From positions 32,463,501 to 32,527,500 of the forward strand of contig CM053809.1 of assembly GCA_028671895.1 (NCBI GenBank): 64,000 nt of DNA. The letters run 5' to 3'. Below, piece after piece: positions 30,091 to 41,307 of the stretch (position 1 is the first letter of the stretch; each line of letters starts with the position of its first letter). This DNA is from Oenanthe sinensis. Taxonomy: Eukaryota > Streptophyta > Magnoliopsida > Apiales > Apiaceae. The translations under genes were made by a program, and so were the position numbers. A model generated the notes under the pieces. That model had not been told where the DNA came from and ran no database searches. It worked only from the letters and a program-made list of their open reading frames with translations.

Positions 30091-31573
30091 TGGCAAGAAC
30101 TGAAACAAACTAACAAATATGTCCTGAAAATATCTAGTTAATAAAAACCATTAGTTCAGGTTTAATAAATATTTTTTACTTTTTAAAATTATGAAACCTG
30201 CAATCTGATATAAGAAAGATTCCAGCAGCTATATATATTGCACTTTGCAAGTATACAGAACACCTTTAAAATTAGCAAACATACCAAACAAATGAAGATT
30301 GGGATAACACAGCAAATTAGCCTCCCTACAATTGATTACATGATGTTTTATCCCACAGATATAAAACAAAATATTTTTTAGGGCTGTGAAAAAAGGTTGC
30401 TCAAGTTTAAATACATATATTCTCTGCTACAAAAAACGGAAATATACATAATATTAGTAATTAAAATATAAAGCAAAACTGACAAAAATAGAAGTGTTGG
30501 CAAAGCAGAGATACGACCTAGAAACTCAGAGCAAAAAATACGAAAGATTTCAAAAGCCAAGGATAGCAATGATTATATCAAGCAAGCGAAGAAAAAAGAG
30601 TCTAGCACATTGCAGGTGCGGAATCAAACAAACCTACCCAAAGCATGTGAGAATCTGATCATGATAGCACCACATGAGACTGAAAAGATATTTTTCCAGC
30701 ACATAGGCAAAGAGCAAACAGATACTAATATTGCTATTAGTATAACTTTTAAGAAAAAAATTAAAGAAAAACTTCTGGGAAAAGATTAAACATTAACCAC
30801 TTAAGCATTCATCCCAACAAAAAGTCTTCAACCTTTTCAGGTACATTGAATTTAAATTCAAGACAATATCATAACAAACTTAAACTAACAACCAGAACAA
30901 ATCCACAACTTATGAGCAGATAGATTGAAGCAGCAACAAAGGCACAGTATTCCATTTATCAACGAAAGATTCATGTCGGCAATCACGTAATCACCACAAG
31001 CATTTAAAGCATTTGCGCCCAAGAAGCTCTCAAGCACCTGAACCAAACACACATATAACTCAATCCACACCAAGTAAGAATCATATAAAGGGGTAGATAG
31101 AAATGTCACTATTATATAATAATTATATTGGAATGCAATATCAGATATCAGTTATAATTCATTACCGCAACAGCGATTTTGGTCACAGATACCGAAACCA
31201 TACAGCAAATGTAACGTATACATAATATATTATTTTGAGTACTTGCTAAAAAAGAAATATGGACGCAAATTTTAACGATCTTAGAGAAATTTTCTAGATG
31301 GTATATCCCAGTAAAATCTCAACTAAACCTAGTAACTTGTTTTAGTGAAGTCACCACTACTACACGTAACACATTACATATACACAAGAGTATAGACTAT
31401 TAACAAGTACCAAACAAATTAAAATATACATAATACTCATATCACATATAAATCAGTAAAGAGCCCAGCAAAGCTATAACATATCTATGATCTATCAAGC
31501 AATGAATCAGTGATACAGCTTAATCAACTATAAACCCGTAAAACCGAATATGCACAAGATAGAAGGATAATAC
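30091..31573 (-). other. Probable 3' UTR with intron(s) of the UBA2-type gene
   Basis: A splice donor, GTATTA, begins at 31573 directly after the stop codon (TGAG|GTATTA on the minus strand). A candidate acceptor TTCAG before 31037 opens a block rich in C and T on the coding strand (about 31037-30840). Arabidopsis UBA2 genes are known to have introns in their 3' UTR, so the arrangement is expected. The exact 3' UTR exons and poly(A) site cannot be fixed from sequence. Confidence 0.4.
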
Positions 31574-31574
31574 C

Positions 31575-32750
31575 TCAGTAGTAATGAGGCACTCCCTGGT
31601 ACATCCCGCCAGGAGGACCCCTTGGTCCCGGCTGCTGAGGTAGTTGCTGTTGGCCAAATCCAGTTGATGGCAATCCATAACTCCCAGCTTCCTGGTACCC
31701 ACCAATCGGAGGCACTCCACCAGAAGTTGGCGGCATTCTATAAACAGACCCAGGTCCCATATTATTTGATCCACCGCCATACTCCCCAGGCTGCATCATA
31801 CCAGTCCCAAACTGCTGCCCATTCCCACCATACCCACCAGACCCCGGACCCCCATAAACCCCCTGCCCTGGTCCTTGATTCCCAAATCCCGGACCCGAAC
31901 TCACCAACGGACCTTGACGCCCACCTTGATGCATCCCCATTCCACCACCAAACTGCCCAACCCCACCAGAATACCCCCCAAACCCCGAACTAACCCCACC
32001 ACCAGTCTGCCCAACACCCTCCCCCACTCTCCCCTTCTTCCCATCCGTGGCATACTTACAATTCACCTGAAACCCATCAATCATCTTCATCGGCTCCACC
32101 AAGGAATTCCTGGCCCCCTCCTCGGTCTTATACACGAAAAACGCAAAACCTTTGGCCTTCCCACTCTGCTTATCAAACCCTAAAGGCCCTTCCTCAATTT
32201 CCCCAAACCCTTCAAAAACCCCCAACAACCTCTCACTAGTAATCTCAAACGGAATATTCCCAACATAAATCTTCCTCAAACTAACATCAACACCACCACC
32301 ACCACTGACCCCACTCGCCGCAAGCTGCGTAACCGTAACTCTCCCATCAATCTTCTTATTAGGCTCTCTCAATGCCAACACAGCCCCATCAATATGCTTA
32401 AACGTAACAAACCCATACCCTTTACTCTTCCCACTATTCTTATCAGTTATCACAATGGCCTCACCTACTTCACCAAACCCTGAAAATATTGCTTGTAATT
32501 TATCACTAGTTGTTTCCCAACCTAACCCTCTTATAAAAAGCTTCCGTTGGGCCGGGTCATTATCGGCAATGGCCCGGACGGCGGACAGGGTTAATGGGTC
32601 GCGAGTGATTGATGATTGCACGATTTCTACGAGTTGGTCTTTGCTCAATGGCTCTAAGATCTTTTTTATGTCTTCTGGGGACAATTGGTGTGTGCTTTCA
32701 TTGAAAACGCCGCCGTTTTCGTCCGTCTTGCGTTTCTTGGAGAGATCCAT
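31575..32750 (-). CDS. UBP1-associated protein 2 (UBA2C-like) RNA-binding protein with two RRMs
   Basis: A single uninterrupted coding exon of 391 residues. A basic N-terminus (MDLSKKRKTDENGG) resembles a nuclear signal. RRM1 spans about 70-143, with RNP2 LFIRGL and RNP1 KGYGFVTF. RRM2 spans about 159-234, with IYVGNI and KGFAFFVY. From about 240 to the end it is Gly/Gln/Pro-rich and disordered, closing with GGMYQGVPHYY. UBA2 proteins are nuclear hnRNP-like factors that bind U-rich RNA with UBP1 and respond to wounding and ABA. The length and single coding exon fit the family. The start is the first ATG in a GGATCCATGG-type context, with 5' leader sequence upstream containing a telo-box. The plus-strand frames over it are shadows. 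Confidence 0.93.
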   Translation of the reverse strand: MDLSKKRKTDENGGVFNESTHQLSPEDIKKILEPLSKDQLVEIVQSSITRDPLTLSAVRAIADNDPAQRKLFIRGLGWETTSDKLQAIFSGFGEVGEAIVITDKNSGKSKGYGFVTFKHIDGAVLALREPNKKIDGRVTVTQLAASGVSGGGGVDVSLRKIYVGNIPFEITSERLLGVFEGFGEIEEGPLGFDKQSGKAKGFAFFVYKTEEGARNSLVEPMKMIDGFQVNCKYATDGKKGRVGEGVGQTGGGVSSGFGGYSGGVGQFGGGMGMHQGGRQGPLVSSGPGFGNQGPGQGVYGGPGSGGYGGNGQQFGTGMMQPGEYGGGSNNMGPGSVYRMPPTSGGVPPIGGYQEAGSYGLPSTGFGQQQLPQQPGPRGPPGGMYQGVPHYY

Positions 32751-32768
32751 GGTAGAGACGCAGAGAGT

Positions 32769-32776
32769 AAACCCTA
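32769..32776 (+). promoter_or_regulatory. Telo-box in the 5' leader of the UBA2-type gene
   Basis: AAACCCTA lies about 20 bp upstream of the start codon, within the region expected to be 5' leader. This motif is common near the transcription start of plant genes for translation and RNA-handling proteins. No TATA box was seen nearby. Functional relevance is inferred. Confidence 0.45.
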
Positions 32777-32817
32777 GGAGAGAGGAAGGTATAAGAAAGA
32801 AAGAAGTTGAGGCCCAA

Positions 32818-32902
32818 TATATATATATATATCATGGATGTGGGCTTGGTTTTGTGATGGATAAAGCCCACTTTACCATGTAATTATATATATATATATA
32901 TA
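32818..32902. repeat. Two short (TA)n runs upstream of the UBA2-type gene
   Basis: TA dinucleotide runs at about 32818-32832 and 32886-32902, in the 0.5-kb interval between the UBA2-type start and the ATG7 stop. Likely length-polymorphic. Confidence 0.8.
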
Positions 32903-33248
32903 ATTCGGCCAAAAATTTAATTTTGAGTTGTATGATTAGATTATTTAAAATAAATAATGTAATAAAAAATACAATTTGATATACAATAACCGTATCTCGC
33001 AATAATGATAAAAACAGATGTATTATACCAAACGGGAAATCAATATTAACTTTCATTGTATTCCATAAAGAAGGCAATATGTTCAAAAGAAAAATTAGTT
33101 ATAAATGATATTGCGATAGGAAATGAAACATGTTGATTTTCTGTTCCTTTTGTGTGCCAAACTAATGTACAATTGATAAAAGTAAGGCAATGTATAATTA
33201 GTAATGTTTGCAACAAATAGGCTTTTTTACGATTGTTAGACAACCATC

Positions 33249-36200
33249 TTAGATTTCGAAACATTCATTGCCATCATCTGTATCATTATCCCAGTCGAGA
33301 TCAAAAGAATTTGCAGCTTTCTTTAGCTCCGTCAGACCGGTGAGGTCCTCCAAATAGGTCGGGTGATTTATGGCTTCAAGGACAAAATCCATCTTTCGAT
33401 TGTGAAATTCAGTTACCACCTGAACAGCGTGAAAATTATGTTAATATATTGAAAACATAATTGGTATTCTACTAGGTTAATAAGTTGCATTGACGAAAAG
33501 AAGAAAGATCAAACGGTTATTTGGCCTGACACGTTTGTTGCGTCGAATGAATGTCATATTTCAGACTTTCTGAGTACATATGACCCGCAAACATGTAAAG
33601 GGGAACATATAAAATCTCTATTACTCGGTACCAAATGTTGGTCACACATCCGAGTGTCAGACTCCAAGTTTTTAAAAAATTGGGAAACACAGGGGCAGTC
33701 CTGTTTATGGACATGGGTACGGGACACATCATATCTTATTAATAAGCAAGTACAAAATTTTGTAACAAATTACTTTTTTTCTAATTCTCCTTTTAATATT
33801 TTTATTTTTGAGTCCCAAGTTCATCTCATATCTAGTCTTTCACATGGTCAAAAGTCCACACTTTAGTCAAAGTATATGACACTACATGGACCGAAACTGC
33901 AAATTCGGGGAAACTTGGATAAAACTTAAACCTTATTTACATTAGCAAAACATATATGCTCAACAGATGGTGTGGTAAGGTAAACTTACGGTGCAACAGC
34001 AAGCAGTACAACTACTTGATGAATGGCCAACAAGTGCCATCTGAGAAAATTGAGAGATTGAACCTCGGATCTGATGGGGTAGAATTCCAAGGGGTTGCTC
34101 TATTGACCCACTATCAGCAGAATTAGCAAATTCAGCTTTGGCAAATATCCTGTAAAATTGAAGTTAAACCAGTGTAACTATCAGAAATGCTGATGGGCCA
34201 AACTCCACAGTATAACTTTAATCTACTTTAAGATTCATCTGCGTGCTTCAACATTATCATTATGGAGGAGTTAAGAAATATACACTTAGTCCATAATAAA
34301 TTTAAAATTTTACCTATGCGGATGATGTAAAATTCCAACTAGAAGTTCAACTGCAAGGGCAGATGCAATAGGAGCAAGTCCTGGACGTGTAACTGTGCAT
34401 TGCTGATCTAAAGTACGGTTGGAAGTTGACTGCAAGAGAATGTAACCAGCATTATAATAAAATTAAGGTATTTATATATAGAAAATTATTCATGGGCAAT
34501 TACATACATCAATCGGCGCGACGACATCACTGCAGAAGTAACAACCTAATCTCAGCCTTTTATCTCTGTATGCGAGAGAAGAATTTCCCATTTCAGAAGA
34601 TAAAGCACTGACCGATTCAGCTCTGTAATCACCTAGGGGACCAGCACCATGACGCATAACTAGAAAACTATCAAAACCTAAAGCAGCTGTAATAGTAATC
34701 TGCACATCATATATATATATCAACATCTGTCAACACTCAACAACAACGAATCCAACTTTAGGGATCTGATTCAAAAATATAAGACTTCCATAAGTACTTT
34801 TTAGTTAAAAAATTATATAACGAATTCTAAACAACGACATGTATCGTTCATTCTTGGATTAGAATCATCACTCTAAAAACAACTCTTCCGGCCCAGCTTT
34901 CCAATTCTTATCAAACGTTAAAATTGATAGCCATTTAACTTCTTTCTTGATATCTTGATTTAATTGGGTGACAAATTCACTGTGATATGATGGATTAATG
35001 TATGAAACATCATGATTCCTCTGTTCCAAACTAAGTGACTGGATTTCAAAAGCCTACCGACTCATTAATAAATCGGAAAACATTGAAATTCATGTGATAT
35101 CCTAAAATTATATACGTAGTATGAAACAATTAGTTGCAGTGTGTAATGCGTATGAGAGTTGCAATAAATTCACATTTGATGCAAAATGAGCATCTAGCAC
35201 AAGTTTAATTACTTGTCAGTTATCATATATAGGAGAAAAAGAAGTTTGACCTTGTTGGCATTGGAACATAGAAGGGTTGGTAGCCAACGGCTTTCCCTTG
35301 TATCAGTCAAAAGGAAAACTGCATCATGAGAATCAATCAAATCCTGTAATCTTCTGCAATCCTCAAGTACATCATGCTCATCTTGGCTGGGAATCGGATG
35401 TCCAGGCATTGGTATAGCCATCACAATGCCATCAGCTTCCTGAGCCAACAAATACAAGATAGAAGATAAATTTTGAAATTTTCCCCAATATGAATTCATA
35501 TATAAAGCTTCATGTGGGTAAATTTATTACCACAGCTGGAAATATCTGTTTAAGACTTTTAACTGCAGCCAGTGCCTTATATTCACCACCATTAAGGCAG
35601 TCTTCCAATGTGTATAGGGACTGCCGCAATGGATTCGACATTGATACCTTGCCACAGTCAACTAGTGTAATTTTACGGACACCCCAAGCCTGCAAAACAA
35701 CATTTTGTTCATCTGTAACACAAAATTCATACCAAATTTTATGCTAAACCTAACACTCACCATAAGCATGCGAGCCACCTGACATCCAAGGGTACCTGCA
35801 CCTAGGAGAAGACACTTGCTAGCAGACAGCATATTCAAGTCCAATGATGGCAAAGCACGCCATCTCATTAATTTTAAGTTTAATTCTGCAGCTGCTACTG
35901 CTAACCTGTCATTAGTAATCATAATTAATGTTTTTAGAGCTAAATTAGAATACGTATTTTCAACACTGAGCTAATATGTAATATGATTAAAACATACTTA
36001 GTTGGATCCATGGAATTAGCAAGATTAATGCACCGAGAAACCTTCTTTCCTTTGTTGACCTCCCATCCAACAGCATTAGGAATATGATTATGATGCTTCC
36101 ATTCTGAACAAATAATTCAACTCCATAAGAGAGAACTCAAATCATTATAATGAGATAATGTAATAAGCAAAATCAAGGCGTTACCAAAGTTCTTCTGCTC

Positions 36201-37996
36201 TACCTTGTGAAACTGATATCAAGGCCTCACCAACAAGGGACAAATCCAAATCAGCAAAACCACGATGCTCACGGTAGCAGAAAAAGCGAATTTTTTGAAG
36301 ATTCCATCTTAAGCATATAAATGCAATGAAGTTGCGTAGAGGCCAGCCAGGATTATTTGGAAGATGACAAGGATCGTAAAAGCCAAAAAGGCACTGCTAC
36401 AAACAAACAAAGCTCAGAAAACTGGTAGCTGATTTGACAATCATAACAGGCCCAGACCTAATTAAATAAATACACACGGCATATGTAAATGTATAAAAAT
36501 AGTATTGACATTGAGAAGCCACCCATGCGCTAAAAAAGCCGTATGTGTACAGACCTTATGGCCATCACTTCTGCAAACTTCCCAGTCTTTCAGATATCTA
36601 ATGGAAGCATGTGAATTCAAATCAATAGACACCAAAAAGAATGGCACATCTGCAGCAGATTTAATGCTTTAGGTGCTTATCAAAAGAAATTATATACTAC
36701 AATATTACCAAAAACTGTTCTTTTACTTGGAAAAAAAATACCTATTCTTTTTTAATATGAAAATTCGAGTTTAATAAATTAAAAAATATTTGTTTTTAAT
36801 CAATAGTTCTGCAAAGATATTTTTTACACTTTGAAGTTGAGTTGTGAAAAAACAGAAAGAAAAAAATCTTTTCAAAGTGTGCCAAATGCAAGCCTAAAAA
36901 TTTGAATACTGAAGGACCCTCATTCGGAACAGAGTGAGTTAAATTAGCATAAGAATATTTCATTCTATAAGGAGCTTCTACTTCTACCTGTAGTTGTGCT
37001 CGAATTCCGCCACTCGTTACAAGCTGCTGTCAGGGACTCAGCCTATGGCACATATATGATGTTGAAGAAAGAATTAAAAAAATAACAAGGTTTTAAAGTA
37101 TAAACTAAACCAACTACATATATATTTATGCATAATTGGAAAATCTTATCCATATATTGAGCACCTCTTCAAGGCTAAAACATTGGGAGGCGGGCTTCAA
37201 ACTAGCTATTGTTGCAGGAGGATCAAGCACCAGAGCAGGGAAAGCAAATGAGTAGTAGAATTTCCATTCTTTAAGATCTGCGAATGATATAAGAAGGAAC
37301 CTGGAAAGTACAGAACTTTCCTGCTCTGCTCTTCCAGAATAAATATCTTCCCAAATCTGATATCAAAGTACAGAAAAAAATTATGATATGGGACACAATA
37401 TTTTGAAGGGATAAACTAAAATAGAAATTATTTAAATTTTATTTTGAGTAGTCATCGGTCATGTAAATCTATTTAATGTGACAAAGGCATTTCTAGTTTC
37501 TAGATGTATGTAGTACGTTGGTTTTTATAAAGCATAAAACTACTTGCACGAATTACCTTTTTAGCTTCAGCCTTCAGCAAGCTTTGCTTATCAAGTAAAC
37601 GAAAGCTTTCTAACGTGTTCGTATTGTAAAGAATGCCCGGGATAGAGCATCTATTCCTGTTTCCCGAACTTAAAGGTGAATTTGATGTATGAGCACTTGG
37701 TTCAGGAGGCAAAGATTCACCAAGAAGAGTTAAATGATTTGAAACTTGCGAATGTGAGCAAGGTGCATAGAAACCTGAAAAAGATGATATCTTATACAGA
37801 GCACACAAATAATCCATCCAACATGTTAACCATTTCTTTATAATGAAAAATTACCGCAACCTGTTATTAAAATTGGGGAATCGTCAATTCCTAAGTGATT
37901 GAGCTTCAAAGAAGAAAACCTATGCCAAAAGCCTTCATCCACAGCACTTTGAAATGGTGCAAACTGAAGAACAGGCCCGTTATCATGTCCAGACAT
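33249..37996 (-). CDS. ATG7: ATG7, E1-like ubiquitin-like-modifier-activating enzyme of autophagy
   Basis: Fourteen minus-strand exons: 37996-37855, 37774-37557, 37356-37165, 37042-36988, 36649-36555, 36396-36204, 36103-35998, 35905-35761, 35689-35531, 35439-35251, 34699-34508, 34429-34314, 34149-33990 and 33419-33249. They sum to 2133 nt, 710 residues plus TAA; the Arabidopsis protein is of similar size. The N-terminal domain starts MSGHDNGPVLQFAPFQSAVD. The nucleotide-binding loop GAGTLG is at about 369-374, followed by VRKITLVDCGKVSMSNPLRQ. The catalytic cysteine is Cys573, in DQQCTVTRPGLAPIA. The acidic C-terminus (SFDLDWDNDTDDGNECFEI) binds ATG8 in other species. ATG7 activates ATG8 and ATG12 in the cytosol and passes them to ATG3 and ATG10. 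The exon-6 acceptor could be 3 nt further in (36393). The exon-3 donor GTGCTC is weak. A likely 5' UTR intron has a donor (TAG|GTAATT) near 38621. Confidence 0.95.
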
Positions 37997-38717
37997 TCTT
38001 GTAAATCAGCATAAGAGTAGAGTAAGTTTATAATGTAGTATCCCATAAAGATGTTCCCATAAAAATGTTAGGCAACTTATCCCATATGCATATTATCACA
38101 AAAAAAACATTTATTAAGTTATAACAATATCGACTATTAAATATGTACATTGAACCCATATAAAGATTCCGATAAAAAAAAAAATCAATCTTTCACAACA
38201 ATCACTAAAAAAACCATTAAATTTTGACTAAAGAAACAATGCATCACCCGAAAGAGAGAACCAATGCAAGGGTATTATCTGATTGTCACACACATAAGCA
38301 TATATATGAAGGATTTAGAATATATATATACTAAACTAGAGAGCTTCTGTTCTGAACTTAAAAAGCCTGGAGATCAGCTGCAACATACATACACATATAC
38401 ATACAGATATCCATATAAATAAGGTAACTACAACTAGGCATTAGCAAAACTTATATCCAATACATGAATCAAATTTATCACACCTAACAATGAAAACCCA
38501 CAAAAAATCTTGAAATAAATTTGCAGACTTGAATCGAATTTATAACCCAAAAGGACAAAAACCCACTAAATATATATGATCAAACAAGTCAATTACAGTG
38601 TGTAAAAGAGAAATAATTACCTAAAAACGAGATCTTGGGTCAAATATCTTGATAAGTGTTTGATAAAATTTCAGGTTACTCAACTCAAGCCGTGAAAGAC
38701 AGAGTTAATTAATCTAT

Positions 38718-39389
38718 GACTAATTTCACTTTGTACCTTTGATTGATTTTGAACGATTGCACTTTGATTATTGTAGTTTTTAAATCAATATTTTATATTT
38801 TAAAATTTTTAAAATCATCTCACTTTGCATCCTTTGAATAAATTTTTATCAATTATCAACATTAATTTTATATTTTGGAGAGTTAATATAGATATTTAAT
38901 ATTTAAACAGTTATTTCAGTGTTCATATTTTTAAGATTTTGTGTTCAATTTATTCCAAATATTTTATTTACATAGCTAAAATGTGTTATTAATAAATTAT
39001 TAATACAAAAATAATACTTAATAAATAATAATGATTCTTATATCAAATTAAAGTCTGGTTCTTATATCATAGCTTATTATTTATTATTATTTCAATTTTT
39101 TGTACCAATAATCTAGTAATAACGCATTTCAACCATATAATTGAGATATTTAAGAATGAATTGAACATAAAATCTAAAAAATATGAACACTGAAATAACT
39201 GTTTAAATATTAAATACTCATATTAACTCTCTAGAATATGAAATTATATAAATAGTTGATGGAAGTTAGTTTAAGGAGTGCAAATTGAGACGGTTTTAAA
39301 AGTCTTGGGATGCAAAGTGTTGATTTGAAAACTATTAGACCCAAAGTGCAATTCTTCAAAACCAAATGGTTGCAAAATGTAAATTAGTC
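38718..39389. mobile_element. MULE-type MITE upstream of ATG7
   Basis: It starts GACTAATTTCACTTTG and ends CAAAATGTAAATTAGTC. Inverted similarity extends far inward (CACTTTGATTATTGTAGTTT on the left against its degenerate inverse near 39330). The flanks TTAATCTAT (38709-38717) and TTAATTTAT (39390-39398) agree at 8 of 9 bases, a Mutator-sized target duplication. 672 bp, no coding capacity. It begins about 70 bp beyond the presumed ATG7 5' leader. Confidence 0.72.
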
Positions 39390-40005
39390 TTAATTTATAG
39401 AGGATTTATTTATTAATTATGCGCGAGTGTCAGTTTTTGTTAAACTAAAATTAAATTCTTACTAACTTATAACCTGTGCAAAGCACGGACATGATTAATA
39501 AATTATATATTAATTATTTTATATAATTTAATTTTTTTTATTATATTGACTATAATAATATAATATATAATAACAATTATTTATAGATAAAATAATATTA
39601 TTATTTTAACATTCATGAGAATTAATTAATAAGTTTTAATATTTATGAGATTTAATTAATAAGTTGTAATTTCAAGTAGAATTGAAGTGAGATATGTTAT
39701 TAGATTGTTGTACAAAAAATGACTCAACCACGATATAGTTATAAGAAAAATATATATGTTTTAAAATTAAATTATAATTATATCATAATTGCATTAAAAA
39801 GTCGTATAAAAATAAAACTTACGGATGATAAAAAGAGTTGTATAGAAAGAGGACTTACTAGACGGACGACCAACTAACCAAACTTTTTATTTTTCTTTAA
39901 ATTTAATTAAGAAATTTTTATTAATAAAAAGAGTTACAAATATATTAGAAATATTTAAAATAGAGAAATAGATGTAAACTAAAAAAATGCATATTGTTTA
40001 TCATA

Positions 40006-40075
40006 AACTTTAATGATATATTAAATAAAAATTATAGGATAACTTTAATGATGTATTAAATAAAAATTATAGGAT
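40006..40075. repeat. Tandem duplication, 35 bp x 2
   Basis: Two adjacent 35-bp copies start AACTTTAATGAT(A/G)TATTA and end ATTATAGGAT. They differ at one base. Confidence 0.9.
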
Positions 40076-40215
40076 AAGTAGGTTTCTTAAAAAATATATA
40101 AAATATAATTTAAATATAATATAATATTATTTTATCTTATTATTCTATCTTGTATAAAAGGAGGACTGCTGGAGTTAGAATTGTATGTATGATTATATTC
40201 TTTTTAAATTATATT

Positions 40216-40361
40216 TTATTAAAATTCAATGGTTAAAATTGTTTCTATGGTTCACATAAAATTGGACGGTTAAGATCTTTTTTATGATTTTATTAAAATT
40301 CAATGGTTAAGATTGTTTTTATGGTTCATATAAAATTGAACTGTATTTTTTTTTATGATTT
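40216..40361. repeat. Tandem duplication, about 74 bp x 2
   Basis: TTATTAAAATTCAATGGTTA starts at 40216 and at 40290. Both copies continue through CTATGGTTCA or TTATGGTTCA, then ATAAAATTG, to TTTTTATGATT, with several substitutions between them. Confidence 0.8.
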
Positions 40362-40418
40362 ACCCAGTACCATACCAACTATCAAAATTTTTAATTTTTC
40401 GGTTATAATAATATAGGA

Positions 40419-41307
40419 CAGATGGAAGTTACGTGCTCCATGGTCCTTCCATCCGTTCCAAAAAATAATTGTCGGATTATTTGTGCGTGCGCTAAAGAAT
40501 AAAAAATATATAATTTTTATATTAGGTAAAAATTTAAAATCTATTTAACAATCCTAATTTATACACATTCTAGAGCCTGCTTTTTGAAAAAAACTATTAT
40601 AATAAATTTAATTAATAAATATTCATTTAAATGTATCTAATTATATTAAAAATTTATTCTAACCATTTAAACAGATCTTCGGGTATTACTTATTTAAAAA
40701 ACATATTTTAATGGATTTAATTAATAAAATAATATTTAAACGGCCTAATTATATTAAAAATATATTCTAATCAAAATACATGAGTATTTTAATTTAACAT
40801 ATTTTAAACCAATTTTAAATTGCCTAATTATTTAAAAAATTCATTCTAATTAAAACACATATAACTATTTTAATTTAAAATTCTCTTGAACAAAAATAAA
40901 TATTAATATAAAATAAAATAAAAGATTAATATAAAACTAATAAGATATAACAAATATTAAAAATAACCAAGTTATTAGAAACTAATTTTAACATATGATT
41001 GAAATTGCATATGAATTTTATAAAGTAATAAATTCCAATATAATTAAAATTCATTGAATATATTACATCATGTAGCAATTTATTACTCAACAGAAACAAC
41101 AAAAGCTTTGACAAGTTAAAACTTGAGTGTTATTTTTATCACACAATCAGAAGCAACTCAGATAAATTACTGATTCCGTTGGTAATATACCAAAACGCCA
41201 TGCTTAAATAGTTGAGTTCCTCTATCTTTAATATGTGCACAAGGTTATGCTATACAGGCTGCAGATCATCAGATATTGCATTTTCCGACACAGTCTAGAC
41301 TGCATTC
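40419..41307. other. AT-rich intergenic region and 3' flank of the bHLH gene
   Basis: No coding sequence. The part next to 41308 should be bHLH 3' UTR. A short fragment around 40439-40470 (CCATCCGTTCC) resembles a Stowaway end without a partner. Confidence 0.45.

Larger units (their letters stand above)
39462..40418 (-). mobile_element. Helitron-like non-autonomous element, degenerate
   Basis: Read on the minus strand it begins TCCTATATTATTATAACC and ends with a short palindrome (CCGTGCTTTGCACAGG) followed by TTATAAGTTAG. The ends resemble the better preserved Helitron at 48244-48583. The 3' CTRR is altered to TTAG and the base before the 5' TC is G instead of A, so the call is tentative. 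It contains two tandem duplications listed separately. Confidence 0.45.
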
